Source of the DNA: Streptomyces ardesiacus
GTDB taxonomy: Bacteria > Actinomycetota > Actinomycetes > Streptomycetales > Streptomycetaceae
Direction: 5' to 3'
Length of the DNA: 64,000 bases
NCBI RefSeq assembly: GCF_003112575.1
Contig: NZ_BEWC01000004.1
Coordinates: forward strand, 124,001-188,000
Of this stretch, positions 42,138 to 51,123 are shown in pieces; the stretch's first letter is position 1, and every line of letters begins with the position of its first letter. Under the pieces are notes generated by a model, which saw only the letters and a list, made by a program, of their open reading frames with translations, searched no databases and was not told the DNA's origin. The position numbers and the translations under genes were made by a program.

Positions 42138-44831
42138 TCAGCGGAGCCGGCGCAGATACGGGTCGTGCGGACGGGGTGGCAGCAGGCGCACGCGGGCGTC
42201 CAGGACCGCGAGCCCGCCGGGTGTCGCGAGGACCGGATTGAGGTCGGCCTCGGCGAGTTGCGGCACGTTCTCCGCCATCCCCGAGAGCCGGTGGAGCAGT
42301 TGCTCCAGACCGTCGAGGTCGAGGGGGTCCGCGCCGGACGCGCCGAACAGCAGCGGAGCGCAGCGCGGTGAGGCGATCAGATCGTGCACGTCCAGGTCGG
42401 TGAGCGGGGCGAGGCGAGCCGCCCGGTCGGCGAACACCTCCGTGGCGGTACCACCCAGTCCGAAAATGATCAGCGGTCCGAAGACCTGGTCCTGGACGAT
42501 TCCCGCGAGCAGTTCGGTGCCGCGTTCCGCCAGCGGTTGCACGACGACACCGGTCATCAGTCCCTCGAAGCGTGTCCGGAGGTCCTGGTACGCGCTCCGT
42601 ACCTGGGCTTCGCCCAGGAGATCGAGACGAACGGCATGCTGTTCGCTCTTGTGCACCAGACCCGGCCAGTGCGCCTTCAGCACGACCCTGCCGCCGTCCG
42701 AGCCGCCCAGGTGCTCGGCGGCGCGTACGGCGTCGTCCTCGGTCTCCGCCCAGGCCCACGGGGACTGCGGGATGCCGTAGCAGCCCAGGAGTTCGGCGCA
42801 GGTGCGCGGCCCGGGCCAACCGCCCTCCGGGTGCCCGGTGAGCCACTGGTCGGCCACCGCGCGCGCCCGTGGCGGGTCGATGCCCTCCGGGGTCCGCCTG
42901 GTGCCGGGAGGCCGGGCCAGCCAGGCCGTCCGGCGGGCGGCATGGGCCAGCGCACGTGCGGCAGCGTGCGGTTGGGCGTATGAGGGGATCTCCCCTCCCT
43001 CGGCCGCCGGCAGCAGGCGGACGGACGCGTCCTGCTCCAAACGGACGAGGGCGACGGGACTGCGCCGTGCGGCGGGCCCCCGTGTGACGGCGCGCACCAG
43101 GTCATCGCCGGTCGCGGCGGCCACAGCCGTGGGGACGAGGGCCACCACGACGGCGTCGACACCGCGATGGGCGGTGAGCCGGTCGAGGCAGGCACCCAGT
43201 TCGTCCTCGGCGACGGCGGCGGTGACGTCCACGGGGTTGCCGACGGCCGCTCCGTCGGGCAGCACCGCGAGCAGGTCCCCGACCAGGTCGGAGGTGAGCG
43301 CGGGCAGGACGAGCCCCGCCTCCACGCACGCGTCGGCCGCGAGTACGCCGGCCCCGCCCGCGTTGGTCACGACGGCGACCCTGGTGCCGGCGGGCAGGGG
43401 CTGGGCGTGGAACAGGGCGGCCGCCTCCAGCAGTTCGCCGACGGAGCGGGTCGCGGTGATGCCGGCCTGGATGAACAGGGCCTGCCTCGTCAGGGTGCCG
43501 GTGGCCGCGGCGGCGCTGTGCGAGGCGGCCGCCCGACGTCCCGCGTCGGTGCGACCGGCGTCGACGGTGAGCAACGGCATCCGGCGGGTGACGCGCCGGG
43601 CGGTGCGGGAGAAGGCCCGCGGGTTGCCGAAGGACTCCAGGTGCAGCAGGGCGAGATCGGTCGTGCCGTCGTTCTCCCACCACTGGAGCATGTCGTTGCC
43701 GCTGACGTCGTACTTGTCGCCGAGCGAGGCGAACGTCGACACCCCGATGCCCAGGCGGGCCAGCCCTTCGAGCAGGGCGATGCCGACACCGCCGGACTGG
43801 ACGCCGATGCCCGCGGTACCCGGACGCGGATGTCCGGCGGCGAAGGTCGCGTCCATCCGCAGCGCCGGGTCGGTGTTGGCGACACCGAGGCAGTTGGGGC
43901 CGACGAGGCGTATCCCGTGGGTGCGGCAGGCGGTGAGCAGCGCCTGTGCCTGAACCGGGTCGAGACCCGCCGACAGCACCACCATGGCGTGCACGCCTGC
44001 TTCGCCTGCCTCTTCCGCCACGGTCGGCACGGCGGTGGCGGGGGTGGCAACGACCACGAGGTCGGGAGGGAAGGGCAGTGCCGCGACGGCCGGGTACGAC
44101 GGAACGCCGAGGAGTGCGTGGGCGTGGGGATTGACTGCGAACAATCGACCGGTGAAGCCGCTGGTGCGCAGGTGTCGGAGTACGGCGCGTCCCACGGAAC
44201 CGGGCCGTCGGCCGGCTCCCACCACGGCGACCGACCGGGGCCTGAAGAGAGGTTCCATACTGGCCAGGTCCGCGGTACGCCCGCGTTCCTCCACGGCCCT
44301 GAGGTAGGCGTCGTCCTGGTCGAGCGCGATGGTGCAGCGCGTCTCGGGTCCGTCGGTGCGACGAGTGACCCGCAGCCCCAGGTCGGAGAAGAGACGCAGC
44401 ACTTCCGCGTTCTCACTGAGGGCGTCGGCCAGGAACAGCGTGATGCCGTCGGCCCGGGCCGCGGACGCCAGGTGCTCCACGAGCAGGGTGCCCACGCCGC
44501 GACGGTGCTGGCCGTCCGCCACGGCGACGGCCAGCTCGGCCGATCGTCGCTCGTCGCACGCGTCGTACTCGGCGAGGCCGATGATCCGGCCCTGCAGCTC
44601 GGCCGCCAGAGCCCGGTGGCCGGGACCGGAGGGTGTACAGGCGTGATCCGCGGCGAGGGCGGCGGATCGAGGGCTCACGGCGAAGAAGCGCATGCGCAGG
44701 TTCTCCGGCGACATCCGCGCGTAGAGCCTGTGCAGTTGATCGCGGTCCTCGGGTTCCACGGCTCGGACGCGGACGGTGGTGCCGTCCGCGAGCAGGGCAT
44801 GGATCGCGGGACCGCTCAGGTCGCCTGTCAT
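42138..44831 (-). CDS. Bifunctional GNAT acetyltransferase / ADP-forming acyl-CoA synthetase (Pat type)
   Basis: An 897-residue protein with, in order, a GNAT domain (about 15-165: VRVRAVEPEDRDQLHRLYARMSPENLRMRFF, QHRRGVGTLLVEHLA), a CoA-binding Rossmann domain (from FRPRSVAVVGAGRRPGSVG), succinyl-CoA-ligase-like domains (VGPNCLGVANTDPALR, VVTNAGGAGVLAADAC) and a C-terminal ATP-grasp domain (VVLKAHWPGLVHKSE, GLGGTATEVFAD). This order is reversed relative to the enterobacterial Pat lysine acetyltransferase and matches streptomycete Pat proteins. It may acetylate acyl-CoA synthetases. The reverse-strand ATG at 44831 follows GGAGAG. It lies downstream of two Usp genes and may be cotranscribed with them. 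Confidence 0.9.
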   Translation of the reverse strand: MTGDLSGPAIHALLADGTTVRVRAVEPEDRDQLHRLYARMSPENLRMRFFAVSPRSAALAADHACTPSGPGHRALAAELQGRIIGLAEYDACDERRSAELAVAVADGQHRRGVGTLLVEHLASAARADGITLFLADALSENAEVLRLFSDLGLRVTRRTDGPETRCTIALDQDDAYLRAVEERGRTADLASMEPLFRPRSVAVVGAGRRPGSVGRAVLRHLRTSGFTGRLFAVNPHAHALLGVPSYPAVAALPFPPDLVVVATPATAVPTVAEEAGEAGVHAMVVLSAGLDPVQAQALLTACRTHGIRLVGPNCLGVANTDPALRMDATFAAGHPRPGTAGIGVQSGGVGIALLEGLARLGIGVSTFASLGDKYDVSGNDMLQWWENDGTTDLALLHLESFGNPRAFSRTARRVTRRMPLLTVDAGRTDAGRRAAASHSAAAATGTLTRQALFIQAGITATRSVGELLEAAALFHAQPLPAGTRVAVVTNAGGAGVLAADACVEAGLVLPALTSDLVGDLLAVLPDGAAVGNPVDVTAAVAEDELGACLDRLTAHRGVDAVVVALVPTAVAAATGDDLVRAVTRGPAARRSPVALVRLEQDASVRLLPAAEGGEIPSYAQPHAAARALAHAARRTAWLARPPGTRRTPEGIDPPRARAVADQWLTGHPEGGWPGPRTCAELLGCYGIPQSPWAWAETEDDAVRAAEHLGGSDGGRVVLKAHWPGLVHKSEQHAVRLDLLGEAQVRSAYQDLRTRFEGLMTGVVVQPLAERGTELLAGIVQDQVFGPLIIFGLGGTATEVFADRAARLAPLTDLDVHDLIASPRCAPLLFGASGADPLDLDGLEQLLHRLSGMAENVPQLAEADLNPVLATPGGLAVLDARVRLLPPRPHDPYLRRLR

Positions 44832-44923
44832 CGGACTCTCCTCTCGCCCCCGTGCCGGCGGCGCGGACCGGCCCCGCGCCAGTCGGTCGACGGTCCCCGC
44901 CGGCTCCGGGCCGCGCGGCGCGC

Positions 44924-45775
44924 TCACGCCCACTCGGGCACGACGACGACCGGGCAGGCGGAGCGGTGCAGGACGGCGTGGGCGGTCCTGCCGAGCCGCC
45001 CGTGGGTGCGCCGGCCGATCACCAGCAGGCCGGCTTCCGCCGAAGCCGCGGGCAGCACCGCGCGGGCCGGGCCCTCGACGGTGTGCCGGCGCACAGTGAC
45101 GTCGGACGGCGCGGCTTCCAGGGCTGCGTCCAGTTCCTTGGCCGCGTACGCCTCGTACAGCCGGGCGGGTTCTCCCGTCAGCAGAGGGTGATCGGCCGTG
45201 TCGTGGGCGGGACAGCGCCAGGCCCGTACGGCTGCCAGTGGCACGTGGCGCAGACGCGCTTCCGTGAAGGCGAACCGCAGGGCGGCTGCCGATGCCTCGC
45301 CGACCCCGACGACGATACGGCCGTGTCGCCCGCCCAGGGCCCGGTTGTCGTCGCTGCCGCGGACGACGACCACCGGGCAGTCGCTCCCGGCGGCCACGGT
45401 CCGGCTGACGGAACCCAGCAGCCTGTCGGCGATGCCGCTGCGGCCCCGGCTGCCCGCAATGATCATGGAAGCGTTGCGTCCGGCGCGTTCCAGGGCCTGC
45501 TCCGCCTCGTCGGGCACCGCTTCGGTGGTGACGACGAGGTCGGGGTGCAGCCGCCGCGCACGCCGGGCGGCGGCGCGCACGATGACGTCGGCCTTCAGAC
45601 CGGCGGAGGGTTTGCCCAGTTCACGTGCGAGCGCCGCACCCTCATACCGCTCCCACAGGGTCCCGAAGACCACAAGGAGGGGAACTCCGTGCAGGGCGGC
45701 CTCGTCCGCCGCCCAGTCCACAGCCCGCAGGCTGGGCTCGGAGCCGTCGACTCCGACCACTAGAGGCAGATACAT
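44924..45775 (-). CDS. Universal stress protein, tandem UspA domains
   Basis: A 283-residue protein. The first UspA domain begins LPLVVGVDGSEPSLRAVDWA and carries IIAGSRGRSGIADRLLGSVSRTV; the second ends VIGRRTHGRLGRTAHAVLHRSACPVVVV, which has lost the glycine-rich pattern, so one half probably binds nucleotide. It closely resembles the protein at 28945 (same DWA(A)DEA, LWERYEG and SVSR features), so the two are paralogues. It sits between the Usp at 45802 (26-base gap) and the Pat gene, in one presumed operon. Confidence 0.92.
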   Translation of the reverse strand: MYLPLVVGVDGSEPSLRAVDWAADEAALHGVPLLVVFGTLWERYEGAALARELGKPSAGLKADVIVRAAARRARRLHPDLVVTTEAVPDEAEQALERAGRNASMIIAGSRGRSGIADRLLGSVSRTVAAGSDCPVVVVRGSDDNRALGGRHGRIVVGVGEASAAALRFAFTEARLRHVPLAAVRAWRCPAHDTADHPLLTGEPARLYEAYAAKELDAALEAAPSDVTVRRHTVEGPARAVLPAASAEAGLLVIGRRTHGRLGRTAHAVLHRSACPVVVVPEWA

Positions 45776-45801
45776 GACGCCCCTCCTCTCAAACGGGACG
45801 G

Positions 45802-46707
45802 TCAGGGATGCGCGACGACGGCGACGGGTGCACCGACGTGGTGCAGCGCCGCGTGCGCGACCGCGCCGACGTGCACGCCGAACGGGTTGTGCCGGACGCG
45901 GCGCCCGACGACCAGCAGGGACGCACCGTGTGAGACGTCGACCAGATGGCGGGCGGGGCTGCCCGGGCGGGACGCCTCGATGACCTCGACGTCCGGGTAC
46001 TTCTGCCGCCAGGGCAGGAGCAGCCGGGTGAGGTCCGCGGCCTTCCTGCGGGCCGCTCCTTGGCCGAGTACGGCGTCGGCGGCCAGGGGGTAGGTGGAGG
46101 AGGGCGGCGGCCGCCAGGCGCTGACCACGTGCACGGCCGTTCCGCGGCGCTGTGCCTCCTCGAAAGCGAAGGCGAGCACACCGTCGTCGGGGCTGTCGGC
46201 GTCGAGTCCGACGACGACCGGCCGGAAGGCGGTGACCGCGGACGGGATGCCGACGGGGTCCATGACATGTTCGTCGGCCGCCTGCGCGCCGGCGCGCACG
46301 AGGACCACGGGAGTCTCGCTGCGGGCGATCACGGACTGTCCGACGGAACCGACCAGAAAGCCGCCGAGTCCGCTCAGGGCGCGCGAGCCGAGGACCAGCA
46401 GTTCCGCCGCGTCGGCGTCGCTGACCAGGGTGTCGGCCGGCGGGCCGGACCGCTGGTCACTGGTCACCAGGACACCCGGGTGGCGCAGCCGGAGCCCTTC
46501 GGCCACCTTCCGCGGGATGTGCTCGACCCAGTTCTGGTGGGTCTTGGAGCCGAGAATCGGCTCCTGGGCCAAGACCGCGGGAGCCGGCTCCCAGACGTGC
46601 AGCAGTCGTACCGGCAGGTGGCGCAGTTCGGCCTCGCGGGCGGCCCACTCGGCGGCGGCGTGGCTCTCGGGCGAGCCGTCGATCCCGACGGTGATCGTGC
46701 GGGTCAT
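45802..46707 (-). CDS. Universal stress protein, tandem UspA domains
   Basis: A 301-residue protein, the first gene of the Usp-Usp-Pat unit. Domain 1 begins TITVGIDGSPESHAAAEWA and ends LVLGSRALSGLGGFLVGSVGQSV; domain 2 begins VVVGLDADSPDDGVLAFAFEEA and ends VGRRVRHNPFGVHVGAVAHAAL. Only domain 1 keeps the glycine-rich nucleotide motif. ATG at 46707 follows GGAGGTG-like pairing. Two GGGNC-type boxes (46769 and 46790) lie 62-95 bases upstream, the densest pair in the island, consistent with direct control by the DevR-like regulator encoded just upstream. Confidence 0.92.
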   Translation of the reverse strand: MTRTITVGIDGSPESHAAAEWAAREAELRHLPVRLLHVWEPAPAVLAQEPILGSKTHQNWVEHIPRKVAEGLRLRHPGVLVTSDQRSGPPADTLVSDADAAELLVLGSRALSGLGGFLVGSVGQSVIARSETPVVLVRAGAQAADEHVMDPVGIPSAVTAFRPVVVGLDADSPDDGVLAFAFEEAQRRGTAVHVVSAWRPPPSSTYPLAADAVLGQGAARRKAADLTRLLLPWRQKYPDVEVIEASRPGSPARHLVDVSHGASLLVVGRRVRHNPFGVHVGAVAHAALHHVGAPVAVVAHP

Positions 46708-46768
46708 GCCGCTCACCTCCGTGTCGCCTTCTCCCTTCAGCCTGTCGTGCTGCCGGTCGGCGGGGGTA

Positions 46769-46782
46769 GGGCCGCTCGTCCC
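46769..46782. promoter_or_regulatory. GGGNC-N4-GNCCC box upstream of the Usp-Usp-Pat unit
   Basis: GGGCCGCTCGTCCC, 62 bases upstream of the ATG at 46707. It has the same arms as the ATPase box GGGCCGATCGTCCC. Confidence 0.6.
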
Positions 46783-46789
46783 CGGACAC

Positions 46790-46802
46790 GGCCGAGGGTC
46801 CC
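46790..46802. promoter_or_regulatory. Second box upstream of the Usp-Usp-Pat unit
   Basis: Reverse-strand GGGACCCTCGGCC, spaced 21 bases from the box at 46769 (two helical turns), consistent with cooperative binding of two dimers. Confidence 0.5.
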
Positions 46803-46813
46803 TTCGGCGGGCT

Positions 46814-46832
46814 CGTGGGGTCGGGCCCCACG
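46814..46832. terminator. Perfect 7-bp hairpin after the DevR-like gene
   Basis: CGTGGGG (46814-46820), a 5-base loop, then CCCCACG (46826-46832), about 30 bases past the regulator stop at 46863 in its direction of transcription. Confidence 0.55.
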
Positions 46833-46862
46833 GCGGACGGAGAGCGAACTCGCGGTGGGCGC

Positions 46863-47552
46863 TCAGTGCCCTTCGTCCCGCAGGCGTTCCTCCGCGTGGG
46901 TGGCGATGACGGCGGCCTGAACGCGACGCTCCACGCCCAGCTTGGCGAGCAGGCGTGAGATGTGGTTCTTGACCGTCTTCTCGGCCAGATACAGCCGCTG
47001 GCCGATTTGCCGGTTGGTGAGCCCCTCCCCGATCAGCGCCAGGATGTCCCGCTCCCGCTCGGTCAGACCGGGCAGCGCGTCCGGCTCCTCCTCCTGTTTC
47101 GGACCGCCTCGCAAGCGGGCCATCAGTCTCGCGGTGGCACTCGGGTCCAGCAGCGACTGGCCTCGGGCCACCGTGCGTACGGCCGCGACGAGGTCCGAGC
47201 CCTCGATCTGTTTGAGGACGTACCCGGCGGCGCCTGCCATGATCGAGTCGAGCAGCGCTTCCTCGTCGTCGAACGAGGTCAGCATCAGACAGGCGAGGTC
47301 CGGCAGTGCCGACCGCAGTTCCCGGCACACGGTCACCCCGTCGCCGTCCGGCAGCCGTACGTCCAGCACGGCCACGTCGGGACGCAGTGCGGGGACGCGC
47401 ACGAGGGCCTGTTCGACGGTCGCCCCCTCACCGACCACCGTGATGTCGGGTTCGTCGTCGAGCAGGTCGTGCACCCCTCGCCGGACGACCGCGTGATCGT
47501 CCAGGAGGAAAACTCTGATCTCGGTCGCCCGGCCGGCCTGCTCGCTGTCCAT
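46863..47552 (-). CDS. DevR/DosR-like (OsdR-type) response regulator
   Basis: A 229-residue NarL-type regulator. Receiver residues are D18-D19 and phosphoacceptor D64 ([13 protein letters not shown]), with the lysine in [12 protein letters not shown]. The DNA-binding domain ([52 protein letters not shown]) is that of DevR/DosR, including the [17 protein letters not shown] recognition helix and linker. It is the natural partner of the two-GAF kinase at 34600 and probably binds the GGGNC-N4-GNCCC boxes. GAGGAG precedes the ATG at 47552. It is not in an operon with the kinase. Confidence 0.93.
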   Translation of the reverse strand: MDSEQAGRATEIRVFLLDDHAVVRRGVHDLLDDEPDITVVGEGATVEQALVRVPALRPDVAVLDVRLPDGDGVTVCRELRSALPDLACLMLTSFDDEEALLDSIMAGAAGYVLKQIEGSDLVAAVRTVARGQSLLDPSATARLMARLRGGPKQEEEPDALPGLTERERDILALIGEGLTNRQIGQRLYLAEKTVKNHISRLLAKLGVERRVQAAVIATHAEERLRDEGH

Positions 47553-47631
47553 CGTCGGTCGCTCCTCGAAGAGGCGTCCTTGCCACTGGACCAGTCTTCT
47601 CCCGGACCGGCTCCGGTGCCAGCGCCGGCCG

Positions 47632-47646
47632 GGCCCTCTTCGGGCC
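47632..47646. terminator. GGCCC/GGGCC hairpin after the ApbE gene
   Basis: GGCCC-TCTTC-GGGCC lies 44-58 bases past the ApbE stop (47690) in its direction. It may end the flavin cassette transcript. Confidence 0.4.
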
Positions 47647-47689
47647 GTCCTTCCGACTGCGCCTCCGGTGCCACTCTCCGCACCCTCGT

Positions 47690-48427
47690 TCAAAAGGCGC
47701 CGGCGCTCCAGGTCTGTTCGTCCGGCATCACCCCGAATGCCGCGACGCCCTGCTGCGCGCCCAGCCACCCGCGCGCCTCGGAGCCCATGCAGGAGGCCGC
47801 CGTCGCGAGCATGTCGGCCTCGGTGAGCGAAGGACCGGTCACCGTCAGCGAGGCGGGGCCGTTGGCGGGTGGCAGGCCGGTGCGCGGGTCAATGATGTGG
47901 CACCCTCGCTCGCTGGGCCCGGACGTGGCGATCCCCAGCGGGCCTCCGGGCGACTCGACCACCGCGGCGCAGAAGCCGGGCCGCAGGGGATGGGCGATGC
48001 CTACGCGCCAGGGTCCGCCGTACAGTTGCACATCGCCTCCCCCGTTGAGACAGACGCGTTCGGCTCCCGCCTCGTGGAGCAGGAGCGCGGCACGCTCCAC
48101 CGCCCATCCCTTGACGAGACCGGTCGGGTCGAAGACTCCCGAGTGCCACGCAGAGAACGCGCCTCCGGTTCGCCGGTGGGCGTCGGCGCACAGGGTGACG
48201 ATCTCGCTCAGCTCGGGCTGCCACTGCCTGGGCACGGGCCGCCCGTGCCTGACACGGGTGACGGCACTGTCGGGCCGGAAGGGTGAGAAGACCTCGTCGA
48301 CGTGGTGCAGCAGGCTTTCGGCCTCGTCGAGGGCACGGCGCAGGCGAGGCGTCGGCTCGACGCGCACCGTGCAGGAGAACACCGTGCCCATCGTGTGCAC
48401 CACACGGTGCAGCTCCGGCTCACGCAC
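47690..48427 (-). CDS. apbE: ApbE family FAD:protein FMN transferase
   Basis: About 245 residues. The characteristic blocks are [10 protein letters not shown] at the start, [61 protein letters not shown], and the C-terminal TEADMLATA. ApbE uses FAD to attach FMN by a phosphoester bond to a Thr in partner proteins. GTG at 48427 overlaps the end of the upstream FMN-binding protein gene; an ATG at 48391 is an alternative. The partner is almost certainly the adjacent FMN-binding protein. Confidence 0.92.
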   Translation of the reverse strand: MREPELHRVVHTMGTVFSCTVRVEPTPRLRRALDEAESLLHHVDEVFSPFRPDSAVTRVRHGRPVPRQWQPELSEIVTLCADAHRRTGGAFSAWHSGVFDPTGLVKGWAVERAALLLHEAGAERVCLNGGGDVQLYGGPWRVGIAHPLRPGFCAAVVESPGGPLGIATSGPSERGCHIIDPRTGLPPANGPASLTVTGPSLTEADMLATAASCMGSEARGWLGAQQGVAAFGVMPDEQTWSAGAF

Positions 48428-48863
48428 GGGCCTGGTCCAGCGCGCTCTGCAGGGAGCCGATGTAGCCCTCGCTGGTGTAGGTCGCGCCCGAGACGGTGTC
48501 GAGGTGGGCGCTCTGGGCCTGCACCGTCTCCTTGATGAGGGCGGGCACCGCGGAGGCGTTGATCTGCCGGCTGCGGGGGTCGCCGCCCGGGGACTGCACC
48601 GCGCGCGCTGCGGTGATCCGGGAACCGTCGAGGGTGAGTTCCACCTGGACGGGTCCGTAGCGGGTCTGGACCGTGGGGCCCGTGACCGTGCGGACCCCCG
48701 AGGACGCTCCCCCGGCACCGGCGCTGCTGCTCGGCGCGGGCGCCGTGGTGGGCGGCAGCGTGCCGACCGGCTGGTGGTGGGGTTTGAGGGACAGGGCGAG
48801 GACCGTCACGGTGACGGTGGCCGCGCAGGTCAGCGCCGTGCGGCGGACGGGGTGGGCACGCAT
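48420..48863 (-). CDS. FMN-binding domain protein, flavinylation substrate
   Basis: A 147-residue protein with an N-terminal membrane/signal segment (LTCAATVTVTVLALSLKP), a Pro/Thr/Ser-rich linker and an FMN_bind domain (YGPVQVELTLDGSRITAARAVQSPGGD). The flavin-attachment signature SGATYTS is at about residue 126-132; the threonine receives FMN from ApbE. It resembles the flavinylated domain of RnfG/NqrC. ATG at 48863 or GTG at 48875 can start it; both are close to the upstream stop at 48872. It sits between the reductase and ApbE with overlapping starts, so the three genes work together. Confidence 0.9.
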   Translation of the reverse strand: MRAHPVRRTALTCAATVTVTVLALSLKPHHQPVGTLPPTTAPAPSSSAGAGGASSGVRTVTGPTVQTRYGPVQVELTLDGSRITAARAVQSPGGDPRSRQINASAVPALIKETVQAQSAHLDTVSGATYTSEGYIGSLQSALDQARA

Positions 48864-48871
48864 GGCGGGGC

Positions 48872-50242
48872 TCACAGTTCGAAGGACTCGTGGTGGATGC
48901 GGACCGTGGGCACCCCGGCGTCCCGCAGGGCGTCGTACACGGCCAGGGACAGTCCCCTCGGACCGCACAGGTACACGTCGTGCCGCTCGACGTCCGGCAC
49001 CGTCGCCCTGAGCCGGTCCGCGGTGATCCGGGCGCGGGAGCCGTCCGGGTCGTTCAGGACGTACACGAGGCGGGCACCGCGTGCGGCCGCTATCGCCTCC
49101 AGCTCCTCGCTCAGCGCCAGCTCTTCCGGCGTGCGCGCCCGGTAGAGCAGCGTCAGGTCGCCGGGGGCGGCGGGCAGCGTCTCGAACAGCGTGCGCAGCG
49201 GGGTGATCCCGGTACCGCCCGCGATCAGCAGCACCTTGCGGCGGCTGCGTCGCGCCGCGGTGAGAGCGCCGTACGGCCCCTCCGCCCACACGCGGGTGCC
49301 CGGGTGGAGGTCGGCAACGGCCGCACTGTGGTCGCCGAGCGTCTTGACGGTGATGCGCATCAGGTCGTCGCGCGGCAAGGCCGAGAGCGAGTACGGATGG
49401 CTGGCGCCCCACATGCCGCGGGTCAGGAACCGCCAGCGCAGGAACTGCCCGGGCCGGGCGCCGAGCCGGTCGAGCCGACGGCCCCGCAGCCAGACCGAGT
49501 ACACGCCCGGAGCCTCGCGTACGGCGGCCTCGACGCGAATCCGGTGCCGGAGGTTGAGACGCAACGGAGTGAGGACCCGGAAGTAGAGGACCAGGCAGGC
49601 CACACCGATGTAGAGCGTGTACCACGCGGCGCGGGCGGGTGCATGGGCGACGAACTCGGCACCGACGGCCAGTTGGTGCGAGAAGCCCAGGAAGACCGCC
49701 GCGTACGTGAGCAGGTGCAGGTGGTACCAGGTCTCGTAGCGCATCCGACGCCGTACCGCGCGCACCGACGTGTAGCCGACGACGAGCAGTATCAGTGCGC
49801 CTGCCGTGGCTTTGAGCATGTCCGGCAGATCGAAGACGATCGTCCCGAGCTCCTTCAACGCCCCGACCTGCGCCTGTGCCGCGTAGCCGAGAACGATCAG
49901 CAGGACGTGCGCCAGGAGCAGGCCGATGGTCCAGCGCCCCGCCGAGGCGTGCCAGCGTGCGGCACGGTCGCTGCCCACCCGGCTCTCCACCCACGGCACC
50001 CTCGCCATGAGGGCCACCAGCACGGCACACATGTATCCGCACAGGAGCCCCGTGATGCGCCCCGCTCCGGTGAGCCAGCCGGCCACGCCGACCACCGCGC
50101 CCGTGTCCCGCCACCACAGGGCGAGTACGGCGATGCCTCCGGCCCACGCGGCTGCCAGCAACGGTGCGGCCGGTGGCACCCGCCACGCGGTGCGGCCGGC
50201 ACGGTGTCGCGCCGGAGGCCGTCGGTCGGTCGCGGTCGTCAC
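48872..50242 (-). CDS. Membrane ferric-reductase/ferredoxin-reductase-like protein
   Basis: A 456-residue protein. Residues about 25-235 hold six membrane helices of the ferric-reductase-like type with histidines in WHASAGRWTIGLLLAHVLL and WYHLHLLTYAAVFLGFSHQ that could bind heme. Residues about 245-456 are an FNR-like reductase: FAD-binding RPGQFLRWRFL and HPYSLS, and NAD(P)-binding GGTGITPLRTL, then DVYLCGPRG. It likely passes electrons from cytosolic NAD(P)H across the membrane to the flavinylated FMN-binding protein. GTG at 50242 is chosen because of GAGGAG upstream. Confidence 0.92.
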   Translation of the reverse strand: MTTATDRRPPARHRAGRTAWRVPPAAPLLAAAWAGGIAVLALWWRDTGAVVGVAGWLTGAGRITGLLCGYMCAVLVALMARVPWVESRVGSDRAARWHASAGRWTIGLLLAHVLLIVLGYAAQAQVGALKELGTIVFDLPDMLKATAGALILLVVGYTSVRAVRRRMRYETWYHLHLLTYAAVFLGFSHQLAVGAEFVAHAPARAAWYTLYIGVACLVLYFRVLTPLRLNLRHRIRVEAAVREAPGVYSVWLRGRRLDRLGARPGQFLRWRFLTRGMWGASHPYSLSALPRDDLMRITVKTLGDHSAAVADLHPGTRVWAEGPYGALTAARRSRRKVLLIAGGTGITPLRTLFETLPAAPGDLTLLYRARTPEELALSEELEAIAAARGARLVYVLNDPDGSRARITADRLRATVPDVERHDVYLCGPRGLSLAVYDALRDAGVPTVRIHHESFEL

Positions 50243-50286
50243 GGGGCGTCTCCTCACAGCAGGGGGTGTCCACTGTGGCGCCGCAA

Positions 50287-50367
50287 CCTCTGAGCGGGCT
50301 CTGAGCCGGCGCCCCGGCCCCGACGGTGCGGGAAGGACACAGAGGGCGTTCAGAGGAAATCCAGAGG
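50287..50367. promoter_or_regulatory. Divergent promoter with CAGAGG direct repeats 11 bp apart
   Basis: CAGAGG occurs at 50340-50345, 50351-50356 and 50362-50367, exactly 11 bp apart, facing the response-regulator gene. On the other strand CCTCTG (50287-50292) and GCTCTG (50298-50303) are also 11 bp apart and face the ferric-reductase gene. Direct repeats with 11-bp period are the usual target of OmpR/PhoB-type regulators, so the regulator at 50392 probably controls both units. Confidence 0.7.
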
Positions 50368-50391
50368 GTTGCGGGAGATGCTGGGTGGGTC

Positions 50392-51119
<728 letters not shown>

Positions 51120-51123
<4 letters not shown>

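Noticed and set aside
40187-42241. Forward ORF starting ATG at 40187 with a good ribosome site
   Set aside because: It runs antisense through the PNPOx and alcohol dehydrogenase genes, contains an eight-G tract and has no family similarity; the first residues only faintly recall small SHOCT proteins.
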